Assembly: GCF_029873635.1 (NCBI RefSeq)
Contig: NC_080422.1
Span: 8,711,764-8,775,763, forward strand
Direction: 5' to 3'
DNA from: Malania oleifera
Lineage: Eukaryota; Streptophyta; Magnoliopsida; Santalales; Ximeniaceae
Length of the DNA: 64,000 bases
Translations under genes and position numbers: made by a program
The notes under the pieces: generated by a model
Databases searched by the model: none
What the model was told of the DNA's origin: nothing
The model's input: the letters and a program-made list of their open reading frames with translations, nothing else
Shown here: piece after piece, positions 10,048-20,280 of the stretch
Layout: each line of letters begins with the position of its first letter
How positions within the stretch are numbered: the first letter of the stretch is position 1

Positions 10048-11240
10048 ACGGAACAGGTAATTAAGGGTATCATTTTTATTTTTATTTTTATTTTTGTTAT
10101 CTCTATATTTTTCCCCTCTATCATTTTGTGATTCACATTCTTTCTCCGTATGTGTTGACATTTGATGGTGAGGGTTATATTTTGCTTTTTTTTTTTTTCA
10201 ATTCTCTGTATTTTTTCCCTATAATATGGTTCATATTTTTTGTATGCATGTTTCAATTCTATTAATTTTGTGTTTCAAAAATGAATATTTGAGATTTGAA
10301 TGACATCATTAGGCTAACCAAGGATTCAAGCCTTTTGAGTTAAAATTCTATTTCGTTGGAAATTTATTTTAATAGAAAGTAAAATAACTATTTTCTTAAA
10401 ATAGCATGCATACTTTTTAAGATAACTTGCATATTTTATTTTTGGTCTTACAGTGCTTGGGGAACTAGTTCACAGTCTATCTCTATCTCTTGCAAACTGT
10501 GCCTTGGTATAGGTTGATCTTTTTTGAGCTCATGGCGTGTTTATTAAAATGTTCAACTTGGTTTTTTCTATTCTACTTGATTATGAGTTTATTAGAATTA
10601 AGGGAGGACAATCTCCTAGAATTAAGGCTTAGATTAAGGGTCAACTATATCACAAGTGGGAGGCCTTTGATTGAGGCGAAGTATTCTCAACACTCTTCTC
10701 ATGTTAATGGATGTTGGATCAATTTGTCACATGTATAACATTCAAAATATAGGTGCATGGACACGTAGAGGGGTGGCCCTATATAATTTACCCTAAAAAT
10801 GAATGGATTGGAACTTATTTACAACATATTGTTTTTTGGCACGAGAATACATGACACCATTTATATTTAAAACAGCATAAATTCATAATAAATTTACCCT
10901 TAAGTTCATAATAAATCATCACCACTCTCCAACTTTTTGCCCACCTAGTACTCCCACTCAAACTAGGTAGTTACCTAGCTAGCTGCAGCCCATCACTCGC
11001 ACATAGGTTAAACATGTGGCTATTACATATAGGGCTCCGACATGGTCTCTGTTTAATGGCTTATAGGATATTTAGGCCGAATTTGTACTTTTGAATGCAG
11101 CTCCCTTGGTATGTGGCTGGTAACCAAGTACCGTCCAAAGCTCCAAAAGTCTCCTAAGGAATCTAACGCAATTGTTTAATTGACCCCTGTAGAACCCTTC
11201 GCTGCCACCCACCCTTGCGTAATCCTCGTGGCTCCACTCC
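10048..11240. other. Non-coding upstream flank of the dirigent gene
   Basis: AT-rich sequence with TTTTTA runs at 10075-10097 and a T-run at 10187-10198. It contains the LTR echo at 10597-10630 (TTAGAATTAAGGGAGGAC, as at 10002-10019). The last 300 bp have plant promoter-like, less AT-rich sequence, including GGTAGTTACCTAG near 10967. I see no coding segment. Confidence 0.5.
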
Positions 11241-11268
11241 TTATATGAGATCCCAAAACAGACCTACC
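11241..11268 (+). promoter_or_regulatory. Candidate core promoter of the dirigent gene
   Basis: TTATATGA at 11241-11248 is a plausible TATA box about 95 bases upstream of the ATG at 11338. ACCTACC at 11262-11268 equals the AC-I element, a MYB site known from phenylpropanoid and lignin gene promoters. Here it lies between the TATA box and the expected transcription start, so its role is uncertain. Transcription would start near 11270, leaving a leader of about 65 bases rich in CTT. Confidence 0.4.
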
Positions 11269-11337
11269 ACATGCACACTCCTCTTCATCTTCTTCTCCTT
11301 CTTCTTGTGCTAATTTTACTTTTTGTTATAATTAAAA

Positions 11338-11925
11338 ATGGGAGCAGCAAAGACTTCCTGCAGCAACACAACACTAGCTCTATTCTTCATCTTCCTTTCT
11401 CTGTGTTCAGCCTCCTCTCAAGGCAAAATGTCATTGGGGGAAAACAAGCAGCGGAAGCCATGCAAGACCATGACTCTCTACTTCCATGACATTCTTTACG
11501 ACGGCACCAACGCGGAGAACGCGACCTCGGTGATAGTGGCGGCGCCGGAGGGCCACAACCGCACGATACTGGCGGAACAGTTCCATTTCGGGAACATTGT
11601 GGTATTCGACGACCCGGTAACGAAGGACAACAACCTGCACTCGGAGCCGGTGGGGCGGGCGCAGGGGCTGTACCTGTACGACACCAAGAACACGTTCACG
11701 GCGTGGCTGGGGTTCACGTTTGTGCTGAACACGACGGAGCACAGCGGGACCCTGCAGTTCATGGGGGCGGATCCCATCATGGTGAAGCACAGGGATGTGT
11801 CGGTGGTAGGGGGCACCGGCGACTTCTTCATGACCCGGGGAGTTGCTACTGTTTCGACGGATTCGTATGAGGGGAGCGTGTACTTCAGGCTGCGGGTCAA
11901 CATTAAGTTGTATGAGTGTTGGTGA
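11338..11925 (+). CDS. Dirigent protein, DIR-a-like, intact
   Basis: A 195-residue secreted dirigent protein. Such proteins act in the cell wall, steering coupling of monolignol radicals to give stereodefined lignans. Residues 1-29 form a signal peptide (hydrophobic core [11 protein letters not shown]). The mature beta-barrel has the family landmarks in order: [11 protein letters not shown] (46-56), [12 protein letters not shown] (84-95), [11 protein letters not shown] (105-115), AWLGFTFVL (122-130), GADP (143-146), [18 protein letters not shown] (153-170), and a C-terminal LYECW. Cys42 and Cys194 fit the family disulfide. Asp51 and Asp145 fit the acidic residues of the substrate pocket. N-glycosylation sequons occur at Asn61, Asn74 and Asn131. 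The ending and [11 protein letters not shown] stretch resemble the pinoresinol-forming DIR-a group, but I cannot tell which product is made. It has no intron, as usual for the family. The start is the first in-frame ATG giving a signal peptide. The body is clearly richer in G+C than its flanks. Confidence 0.95.
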   Translation: MGAAKTSCSNTTLALFFIFLSLCSASSQGKMSLGENKQRKPCKTMTLYFHDILYDGTNAENATSVIVAAPEGHNRTILAEQFHFGNIVVFDDPVTKDNNLHSEPVGRAQGLYLYDTKNTFTAWLGFTFVLNTTEHSGTLQFMGADPIMVKHRDVSVVGGTGDFFMTRGVATVSTDSYEGSVYFRLRVNIKLYECW

Positions 11926-13069
11926 TCAATCACTAATTAAGCAGAGAAGGATCTACGTTAAATAGAAGATTATTAATTTGAAGTCTGCATGGTGAGTTTA
12001 ATTTAAAGTAGGGAGTAGCCATTTGGGGTTTTTTTTTTTTTTTTGGGGGGGGGGGGGGGGGGGTTGATGTGGGTTTCGTACTTTTGTTGGGATTTTAGAT
12101 ATGGATATATGTGGTTCATCATTCAAAAAATAAATGGAATCATATGCATTGCTTGAGTTTATAATTTATAAATGAAACTTTTTATTATTATTATTTTATT
12201 TATTTATTTACTTTTCTTGAGGGAGTGGGGAGGATTGGTGGGGGTGGGGTTTTGTTAGACCGGGGCTAGCTAGTAGGTGTTGCCCTAGCGAGGAATTCCA
12301 TATCGATTCCCCTCCCGCTTTGATGCCTTTAGCTTTGATTTAGATATTTCTAACACATGAGTCTCAAACTCTAAGAAGAATGTCTTTGGGAAACTTTAAT
12401 TTTTACATAACTAGCTTGCTTGATAAATCATATATAATAATGAATATCACTTAATTAATCATAGAGAATATTTGGACTGAGATTATTTTATAACTTAATT
12501 ATAAATACCTTCATGATACTGAAGTATATGAAATATAAATTATCCCTTTATCATAGTCCATAGAAATGTTTAGTTAATTATATGTTTAATTTTGTGAGAA
12601 ATTGTAATCAATTAATAAGTTTGGGCTGAAGTTAAAAATGTGAAAAAGTTGTTTACCAACCTAAAAAAAGAAAGAGAAATGAATTTTAGTTTTTGAAGAA
12701 AGAAAAGACCTAATCTCGAAACAATCATTTTTCCTAGTGAAGTAGTACAATGATCAATAGGTCAATGGTTCTATGGAAATGGAAAGACTTCATGTTCATG
12801 ATGTCCATGTGAAAAGTTAGTGTAAGAGGTGTAAATCAACTTGGTAAATGAACTTTTTTCTATGATAGGTGTTGTACATGAAAAAATATTTTATGTATCC
12901 ATGAATATTTTTATTTCTTAAAAAATTAAATTTTAATGTAAATATAACACTTTTCTCAATTTGATATATTAATTAATGCATATTTGGGTTTTAAAATATT
13001 TTATGAAAATAACTTGTTCACTCCAAATATATAACAATAATAAGCAAATAAATTTTCTGTTAGTTTTAC
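11926..13069. other. 3' flank of the dirigent gene, non-coding
   Basis: AATAAA at 12129-12134, about 200 bases after the stop, is a possible polyadenylation signal. A T16G19 homopolymer joint lies at 12029-12063, and (TTA)n/(TTTA)n at 12183-12210. Beyond about 12350 the sequence is plain AT-rich DNA without coding potential, up to the copia LTR at 13070. Confidence 0.55.
12029..12063. repeat. T16 directly followed by G19
   Basis: Two homopolymers abut: 16 T (12029-12044) and then 19 G (12045-12063). This lies about 100 bases after the dirigent stop and upstream of the possible poly(A) signal, so it would be in the 3' UTR. The G-run could form a G-quadruplex. Exact lengths are prone to sequencing error. 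Confidence 0.85.
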
Positions 13070-14991
13070 TGTGAACTCAAGAGGGCGTGTGAATTGGTAT
13101 TTTCAAAATTGATACCCTAAGTCAATCTCTTAATAGCAGTATTACACAACATTAAGATCAATCTAGTGCAGATAAATTAACTCAATTTAAATGTACAATG
13201 AAAATTAAATTGCACAATTAAATTAACCAATCAAGCACGAGTAAGTTGTAAATAAAGATGACACCCAGAAATGTTATTGAGGTTTGACAAACTGTCTACG
13301 TCCCCGCCTTGGCTAAAAAGCATAAGGACTACCCTTATAAGACTCACTTAACAGGTGGAGCGGCACCTAAACAATCAGGTCAATTGGCACAGGGCTGACC
13401 TCAACCTTTATAGACAATCCTTATCAGACTGGATTACCGCCCCTTCAGGCCACGCCTGAAATACAACAGTATTTTTCAATCAAATTTGCGTACAATAGAT
13501 ATGTTTCTCAACTAAATAGATTATGTACCAATGTAATCAATCACAAGCACATCCACAATACAGAATATGTAAGCTCAGTGATGTGAATATTTGTGCAAAC
13601 AACACTCAACAAGATATTATCACCAGAATATTCGAAAGTGTTCTAAACAAGCTATGTCTTTTAAACAAGTTATATTAAATCTTAATAATAAATCAAGGTT
13701 TCAAAGATGCAAATCAAATACTCAAACTAACTTAAAGGATTTACTTCAATGAAATATGCACAAAAGTAGTTTGAAAGTATTTTAACTTGTAAAAAATATT
13801 TTTGCACAACAAAATCAAAGCTATATGGCACTTGCAATAATAATGCAAATATCCTAAAACTTGTTAGTTTATCCCAACACAAGATTTACAATATTGAAAT
13901 CTGTGGGATGAACTTAACTAAAACTCCCCAAGAATAACTCAAACAATCAAACAAGAATGGTAGGAGTAATAGTAACATTTAGTAATCACAAACACATTCA
14001 ATAAACTCTCACAACATCAAGATGTATCAAGGGAATGAATTTTGAGAGTATTTGGGCAATATGAGCTTTTGGGAGTAGAGAGGATTTTCACTTAATGATT
14101 TTATCTAATCACCACTAATCCACACAAATGAGTTCATATTTATAGACCAAGGTAGAAATATAACTGTTCATGATATATAGGGTATTATTAGTATTGTTTT
14201 AAAACACTTCAGAAAAATTAACCTTATTTAAAAATATTTTAAGCTTAGTAAATATTAAGTAACCCGAGAAGATTCGGGTGGCTGAACTTAAGTTCAGTCG
14301 CCTAAACAGACCCAGCCGTTAATTTATTTTTAAACAGTTCAGGTGCCCGAAATTTGATTTAGTTGGATGAACCAAAGTCATAAACATTGGCGCGCAGTTC
14401 AGGTGCTCAGTGCAAAGTTTGGTTAACTGAATTGACCAATTCGGTCACCCAAGGTCTGATTTGAATTGAGAATTTCGACAGTCTGAGTTGGTGAGAAGTC
14501 CCTTTCTAAGGGTTTGGTCGCCAGAGGACGATGCGTTCATTTTTGGTTTGGTAACCAGATCCTAAGTTAAACTGTTGACTTTTCAACAGTTCGGGTGTCC
14601 GAGGAGTTTTGAACTCCTGGGGTTCAGTCGCCCGATGTCACTCAATTTATACTTATTATGTTCAATTCATTTCCTTTTTACACACCTGATTATGAATGAT
14701 ATTTGTGCATGAGTGTTAGGTCCTAAGGTCTTACTAGGGTCTTATTGAACTTACAGTATATCCTATATGCATGACTTGCATGTAATTATTACATATCTTA
14801 TATCTTATTTACTATTACAAACCCATATTGCATAAAAATGAATTTACAATATGAAACAAATCTTCAAGATCTTCATGCTTTCATATGTCATTAGTTAACC
14901 TGCTAAGATGAACCTGCACATACACTTGAAAACCATCAAATACTTGAGTATTTGTCATTATCAAAACTGAGTGTGACCAATAAGGTCAACA
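13070..14991 (-). repeat. 3' LTR of SIRE/Maximus-type copia element G
   Basis: In minus orientation it begins TGTTGACCTTATTGG, right after a polypurine tract, and ends ...CCTCTTGAGTTCACA at 13070. It is about 1.9 kb with TG..CA ends. A TATA box (TATAAATATGAAC) lies near 14146, with a motif cluster upstream of it. It shares the AGGTTGAGGTCAGCC and CCACCTGTTAAGTGAG block (near 13400-13350) with copia LTR E. No matching 5' LTR exists beyond the gag at 20277. Confidence 0.8.
14137..14640 (-). promoter_or_regulatory. Copia LTR G promoter: repeated GTTCAGTCGCCCGA-type motif plus TATA
   Basis: About nine variants of one short phrase occur in both orientations between 14265 and 14640. Examples are TTCGGGTGGCTGAAC, GTTCAGTCGCCTAAAC, GTTCAGGTGCCCGAA and GGTTCAGTCGCCCGATG. 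The TATA box TATAAATATG follows on the minus strand at about 14146-14137. The layout is the same as in the gypsy LTRs, but the motif is different. Confidence 0.45.
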
Positions 14992-15012
14992 TTCTCCCCC
15001 TTTTTTGTGATG
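14992..15012 (-). other. Polypurine tract of copia element G
   Basis: On the minus strand CACAAAAAAGGGGGAGAA ends exactly at the LTR start. With GTATTTGTCATCA before it, this is the signature of SIRE/Maximus elements. It primes plus-strand DNA synthesis. Confidence 0.85.
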
Positions 15013-15544
15013 ACAAATACACCATGCAAAAAATGGGTATAGCCTTAGAAGGTTTCCCTTTACAATAAGCAAAATGTAAAACTTTAAATAATTTTCCATT
15101 TAAGTTCAATTCAATCCAATTTTCAAGTCAACCCAAATTTTGCCCCTTATCCATCCCCCCCTTTTGGCAACAACAAAAAGGGTCATGAAACTAATAGTCT
15201 TAGGCAATGAGTATATATCATTAGTATACAATCTAAGTTTGGGAATTTTAAAAATTTCGGTAGCATGCCATTTGAAAATAAGATATTTCCCAAACAAAAA
15301 ATTCCTATATAAAAATGACATGTTTTGTGTTTTTAGGACCAAACAATTTATCCACAACTAGTCAACTCAAACAGTTCCAGTATGATCAATACATAAAACA
15401 ACAAAATAAAAAAAAAACAATCATCATCATGCAGTAAATAAAACATAACCATCATGCAGTAGATACCAATCAATTGTTATATTAATTGTTAGACTTTGAA
15501 ATTATTAGAAAACTCTCTCTAAGTTTATGCAAACTATGAAACAT
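15013..15544. other. Short 3' spacer of copia element G
   Basis: Non-coding sequence between the RNase H stop and the polypurine tract. It contains a small ATCATGCAGTA repeat (15424-15463). Some SIRE elements have an additional envelope-like frame here; this spacer is too short and shows none. Confidence 0.6.
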
Positions 15545-16087
15545 TTAGGAAACATCTCTACTATGCATGAAACTTAGTTCACGTCTAATTTGTATGAACC
15601 TATCTTCTGGAAGTGGTTTAGTGAAAATGTCAATCCATTGTTCATTTGTACATACAAACTCAAGTGTCACATCCCTTTTTTGCACATGATCACGAAAGAA
15701 ATGATGTCTAATCTCAATGTGTTTAATTTGTGAATGTGAGATAGAATTCTTTGAAATGTTGATTTCACTAGTATTATCACATTTAATTGGTACTGTATCG
15801 TAGTGCAACCCAATATCCATAAGTTGTTGTTTCATATAAAGAGTTTGAGCACAATAACTTCCAGCTGCGATATATTTTGCTTCAGCTATAGATAAAGCCA
15901 CTAAGTTTTGTTTCTAAGAGAACCAAAAAACGAGAGATTGTCCTAAATAGTGACAAGTTCCGCTAGTACTTTTCCTATCAACCTTACTACCAGCAAAGTC
16001 AGCATCAGAATAACTTACAATCTCAAAGGTGGTATGCTTAGGGTACCATAAGCTTAACTCTATGGTTCCAACTAGATACCTAAGGAT
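15545..16087 (-). pseudogene. Copia element G: RNase H domain, broken
   Basis: RNase H degrades the RNA strand during reverse transcription. On the minus strand it reads SYSDADFAGSKVDRKSTSGTC (near 16010-15950, an acidic catalytic segment). A stop follows in the GSLRNKT-equivalent stretch. Then ALSIAEAKYIAAGSYCAQ (from 15898) is open for 118 codons to the stop at 15545. The end LPEDRFIQIRRELSFM is typical of the copia Pol C-terminus. Two breaks make it non-functional. Confidence 0.8.
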
Positions 16088-17110
16088 TCATTTAAGTGTT
16101 AATAGATGAGATTTCTCAGGAGCGGCCTGAAACCTAGAACACATATACACGCTAAACATAATGTTAGGCCAACTAGCAGTGAGATATAGAAGACTTCCAA
16201 TCATGCCACAATACAATTTCACATCAACAGGGATTCCTTGCTCATCTTTATCAAGTTTGATGAAAGAACACATAGGAGTACCAAGAATCTTACTATCTTC
16301 CATATTAAATTTCTTTAGCAAGTCCCTGACATGTTTAGATTGACATATGAAAGTTCCATATTTAGCTTGTTTAATTTGAAGCCCTAAAAAGAAACTAAGT
16401 TCACCTATCATGTTTATTTCAAATTCACCTTGCATGCATTTGGCAAACTTATTACACAAATCATCATTAGTGACTCCAAAAATGATATCGTCAACATAAA
16501 TTTGAACAATAAGCATATTGTCATTTTTGAATTTGATGAAAAGTATAGTGTCAATCTTGCCACAGGTAAACTCATTTTCAAGTATAAGCCCACTAAGCCT
16601 CTCATACCAAGCTTTAGAAGCTTACTTCAATCCATACATAGCTTTGGACAACTGGTATACCTGATCTTGATATTTATGATTTTTAAAATTGGGTGGTTGT
16701 TCTACATACACTTCTTCATTAATATAGTCATTAAGAAAAGTGCTTTCAACATCTATTTGAAAAAATTTAAAACTTTCAAAAGCGGCATAAGCAAGCAGCA
16801 TACAAATGGCTTCCATCCTAGCAACGAGAGCATAGGTTTCATCAAAATCAATTCCCTCTTCCTGATTATAATCCTAGACAACTAGTCTAGCTTTATTCCT
16901 AGTTACTACCCCATTCTCATCTTTCTTATTTCTATATACCCATTTGGTTCCTATAATTGTATGATCATTAGGCCTAGGAACTAGGGTCCACACTTTGCTT
17001 CTTTCAAATTGATTGAGTTCTTCTACCCAAGACTCATCCTCTATTGCTTCTTTAATACTTTTAGGTTCTTCTTGGGACAAGAAAGTAGAATGACTTACTA
17101 GGTTCTTCAA
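16088..17110 (-). pseudogene. Copia element G: reverse transcriptase domain, broken
   Basis: The reverse transcriptase lies in three open pieces separated by stops. They are WVEELNQFERSKVWTLV..GTKWVYRNKKDENG (17110-16874), DVESTFLNDYINEEVYVEQPP (16816-16622, first catalytic Asp), and YVDDIIFG (16497-16474, catalytic Asp pair) followed by GELSFFLGLQIKQ. The fold is complete in outline and the catalytic residues are kept, so decay is by scattered stops rather than large deletions. The element is dead but recognisably SIRE/Maximus-like. Confidence 0.85.
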
Positions 17111-17685
17111 GGAGATCTTGTGGCTACACCACGGGATGGTTCACCTATGATTTGATCAATAGGATGGTTTTTAATAAATTTCAAATCTCTAGGCAAATCC
17201 TGAACTTCATTTTCATTTTCATTATCTTCAGATGATCTATTATTTATTTCTGAATTTTTACTTGCATTGTTTTCAATAGATAACTTATCTAAACATTTTC
17301 TAATATCAATATCATCTTCATCATCTTTCTTAGAAAATGGATTAGATTCATCAAATGTGACATGGATAGATTCAATGACAGTCAATGTTCTTTTATTGAA
17401 AACTCTCTATACTTTACTAGTAAGAGCATAGCCTAGGAAAATGCCTTCATCAGATTTAGAATTAGATTTCCCTAGATGTTCATTATCCCTAAGCACAAAG
17501 CATTTACAATCAAAATCATGAAAATAGGAAATATTAGGTCTATGGTTGTTCTACAATTCATAAGAGAATTTATTAAGTGATGGTCTAATGAACACCCTAT
17601 TCATGACATAACATGCAATATTTATGGCCTCAGCCCAAAAATGTTTAGGTAGCTTATGTTCATTCAATATAGTTCTACCTATTTA
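17111..17685 (-). pseudogene. Copia element G: integrase C-terminus and linker, broken
   Basis: An acidic, Asn/Asp/Glu-rich linker (17385-17107, DDEDDIDIRKCLDKLS and NENENEVQDLPRDLKFIKNHP) joins integrase to reverse transcriptase. The 17385-17685 part encodes the remaining integrase C-terminus with stops. QIIGEPSRGVATRS near 17130 is the usual lead into copia reverse transcriptase. Confidence 0.7.
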
Positions 17686-18590
17686 TTATAATGACCTATT
17701 CTTTCTTTCTACCACACCATTTTGTTGAGGGGTCCTAGGTGTAGAAAAGTTATGTGATATGCCCTCTAGGTCACAATAATTCTCTATCCCTTCATTTTTA
17801 AATTCAGTGCCTCTATCACTTCTTATGTCCGTTATTTTATAGCCTTTTTCATTTTGAATTCTTCTGCAAAGCTTAGTAAAATGTTCACATGATTCATTTT
17901 TGTGTGATAGAAATAGCACCCATGTGAACCTAGAATAATCATCAACAATCACAAAGACATATAATTTTCCACCTAGGCTTTGAACTGAGTTAGGACCAAA
18001 TAAGTCTAAGTGAAGCATTTCAAGTGGTCTAGTGGTAGATATGAATTTCTTTTTCTTAAAACTTGATTCTATTTGCTTACCCATTTGACATGCATCTGAG
18101 ATTTTATATTTCACAAATGGTGTTTTGGGCAAGCCTTTTACTAAATCTTTTCTTACTAGTTTTGACAATAAGTCCATACTAGTGTGTCCTAATTGCCTAT
18201 GCCATAACCAACTAGTTTCATTTATTGTAGAAAAACAAGTTACTTGTTGTGAAACTAAGTTATCAAAAGTAGTAGTATATACATTTTCATGGCGATCTGT
18301 AGTAAAAAGAACTTTACGATTTGATTTACATTCAACAATGCATATATCTTTTTCAAATGATACCTTGTATCCTTTATCACATAATTGACTAATGCTCAAC
18401 GGATTATGCTTCAAGCCATCAACTAACAAAACATCATCAATGAATAGAGAGGGATCCTTACCGACCTTACCTATGCCAATGATGTGTCCCTTTTCATTGT
18501 TGCTAAACGTCACGTACCCTCCATCTTTAGGAGTGATTGATACAAATTTTGCCTTGTCACCGGCCATGTGCCGTGAACACCCACTATCTA
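17686..18590 (-). pseudogene. Copia element G: protease end and integrase, mostly open
   Basis: The frame starts with the protease active site DSGCSRHM (near 18585-18562). A stop precedes it where an aromatic residue is expected. The frame is then open for 293 codons. LWHRQLGHTS and CQMGKQ form the zinc-binding pre-integrase part. The catalytic core shows MLHLDLFGPN (first Asp), VDDYSRFTWV, RSDRGTEF (second Asp) and QQNGVVERKNRSL (Glu). This is the longest intact piece of the element. Confidence 0.85.
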
Positions 18591-18599
18591 GTTACCACC

Positions 18600-20277
18600 T
18601 GTCCTTGGAGGAGGATGATCTTAAACACACTTGCAAGATAGACTAAGTAACTGACGCTGGTCCCCAAATTTTGTTGGGTCCACGGGGGTTAGTGACTAGA
18701 TTACCCTTAACTACCTATACTTTTGTAATTTTTACACGTCTATTTTTAAGTAGACAATCAAATTGAATGTGACTGATTTGTTTGTATTTAAAACATTTCA
18801 TTATACACTTACGATCTTTAGGTGGAATTCAAGATTTTGATTTAAGAGTGAAATGTCCCAAGTAAAGATTAGGTTGTCTAATATTCTCAACGCCATTAAA
18901 ACCAAGACCCTCTTTGCTAAGAGAATTTCTTTGGGCACCAAGTAGTTTTTCAAAACTGCGTTGGCCCTCGGTGAATTTAAAAACAATTTTGGAGCTATCC
19001 CCCAATTTTCTCTCAAGCTTAGCAATAGTCAAATTTTTTTCTTTCAAAATCGAAGCATGAGAGGCTTTTTCAATTCCAAACAATTTTGACCAATTTTTGC
19101 ATTTCTTTTTCAAATCATCACTTTCTTTTGTCATTTTATTCAACAGTTTAGAGACACAAATATATTCAAATTGTAATTCTCCAAAAGTAGGCATGCTATC
19201 AAATTCACAATCATTAGAAGAGTAATATGAAGATAAAAAACAAGAGGACAATACCTCATCACCATGTGCCATCAAGCACAGATTAGCAACCTCTTAGTCG
19301 CTGCAGTGTGAGTCTGAGTCACTGCTACTTAATTTATACCATGAAGTACCTGCTTTCATGGCTTTCTTTTTTTTCCTAGCATCCTTTTTCAGTAGTGGGC
19401 AGTCCGACTTGATGTGCCCAACTTTGTTGCAATTGTAACATGTGGGAGCATTTGATTTTTATTTTATTTTACTAGACTCTCCCTTCTCAGATGCAGACTC
19501 CCTATATCTTTTGTATAACTTTCTATTCTTCCTGAAGAATCTGCTGAATTTTCTAGCTAGCATGGCTATATCACCCTTAGAGTTAGGTTTGCGCTATTCA
19601 CTAGATGTATTAGTAGAGGTTTTCAATGCAGACACCTTTTTCACCCTATTATGTTCATTGAGTCTCTTATTTATAGCTAATTCATAGGTAATTAGGGAAA
19701 CTATCAATTCATCTAGAGTCATGACCTTAAGGTCTCTACTCTCTGATATGGTCGTAGCCTTAACTTCCCAAATAGGAGGCAAGCCTCTAAAGATCTTCCT
19801 AATCATTTCATATGTAGGATATGTCTTACCTAATGCATGCAGTGAGTTTATAATGTGTGTGAATCTGATGTACATACTCTGAATGGACTTACCTACATTC
19901 ATCCTAAAAGCCTCAGATTATACTCACTAGTGAGCATGTCTATCCTACTATCTTTTACATCCCTAGTGCCTTCATATGTGACTTATAATTTATCCCAAGT
20001 TTATTTTGCAGTAGCAAATGCCATTACTCTATTAAACTAATTCACATTAAGACCACAAACAAATTATTCATAGTAGTGACATTCAAACTAACAACTTTCA
20101 TATCATCATCATTATATTCTTCCTCAGTTTTAGGAACTCTAGTTTCACCCTTTATTTTAATAGGAACATAATTTCCCTTAGAGACAATTCTCCACACCCT
20201 CCAATCTATATTTTGAAGGTATATGCGCATCATCTGTTTCTAGAAGGTGTAATTAACACCACTGAAAACCGGAGGTC
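18600..20277 (-). pseudogene. Copia element G: gag pseudogene, 5' end missing
   Basis: In minus order: PPVFSGVNYTF near 20275, a stop, then MMRIYLQNIDWRVWRIV (20233), and the UBN2 Gag body MYIRFTHIINSLHALGK..IFRGLPPIWE (19902-19594). A CCHC knuckle reads CYNCNKVGHIKSDCPLL (about 19440-19390). KAGTSWYKLSSSDSDS comes next, then a coiled-coil-like segment (19275-18829) with SKLLNKMTKESDDLKKK, all SIRE-type features. A stop sits directly upstream of PPVF. Neither a start codon, primer site nor 5' LTR follows. Gypsy sequence in the opposite orientation begins by 20281, so the element is cut there. Confidence 0.8.
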
Positions 20278-20280
20278 ATG

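Noticed and set aside
11271..11489. 72-codon upstream frame overlapping the dirigent start
   Set aside because: Its ATG lies at or before the expected transcription start, and the protein (Leu-rich start, then arbitrary) resembles nothing. It is a shadow of the dirigent frame.
11431..11933. Minus-strand frames of 119 and 145 codons over the dirigent gene
   Set aside because: Antisense shadows of a GC-rich coding sequence with intact dirigent domains on the plus strand.
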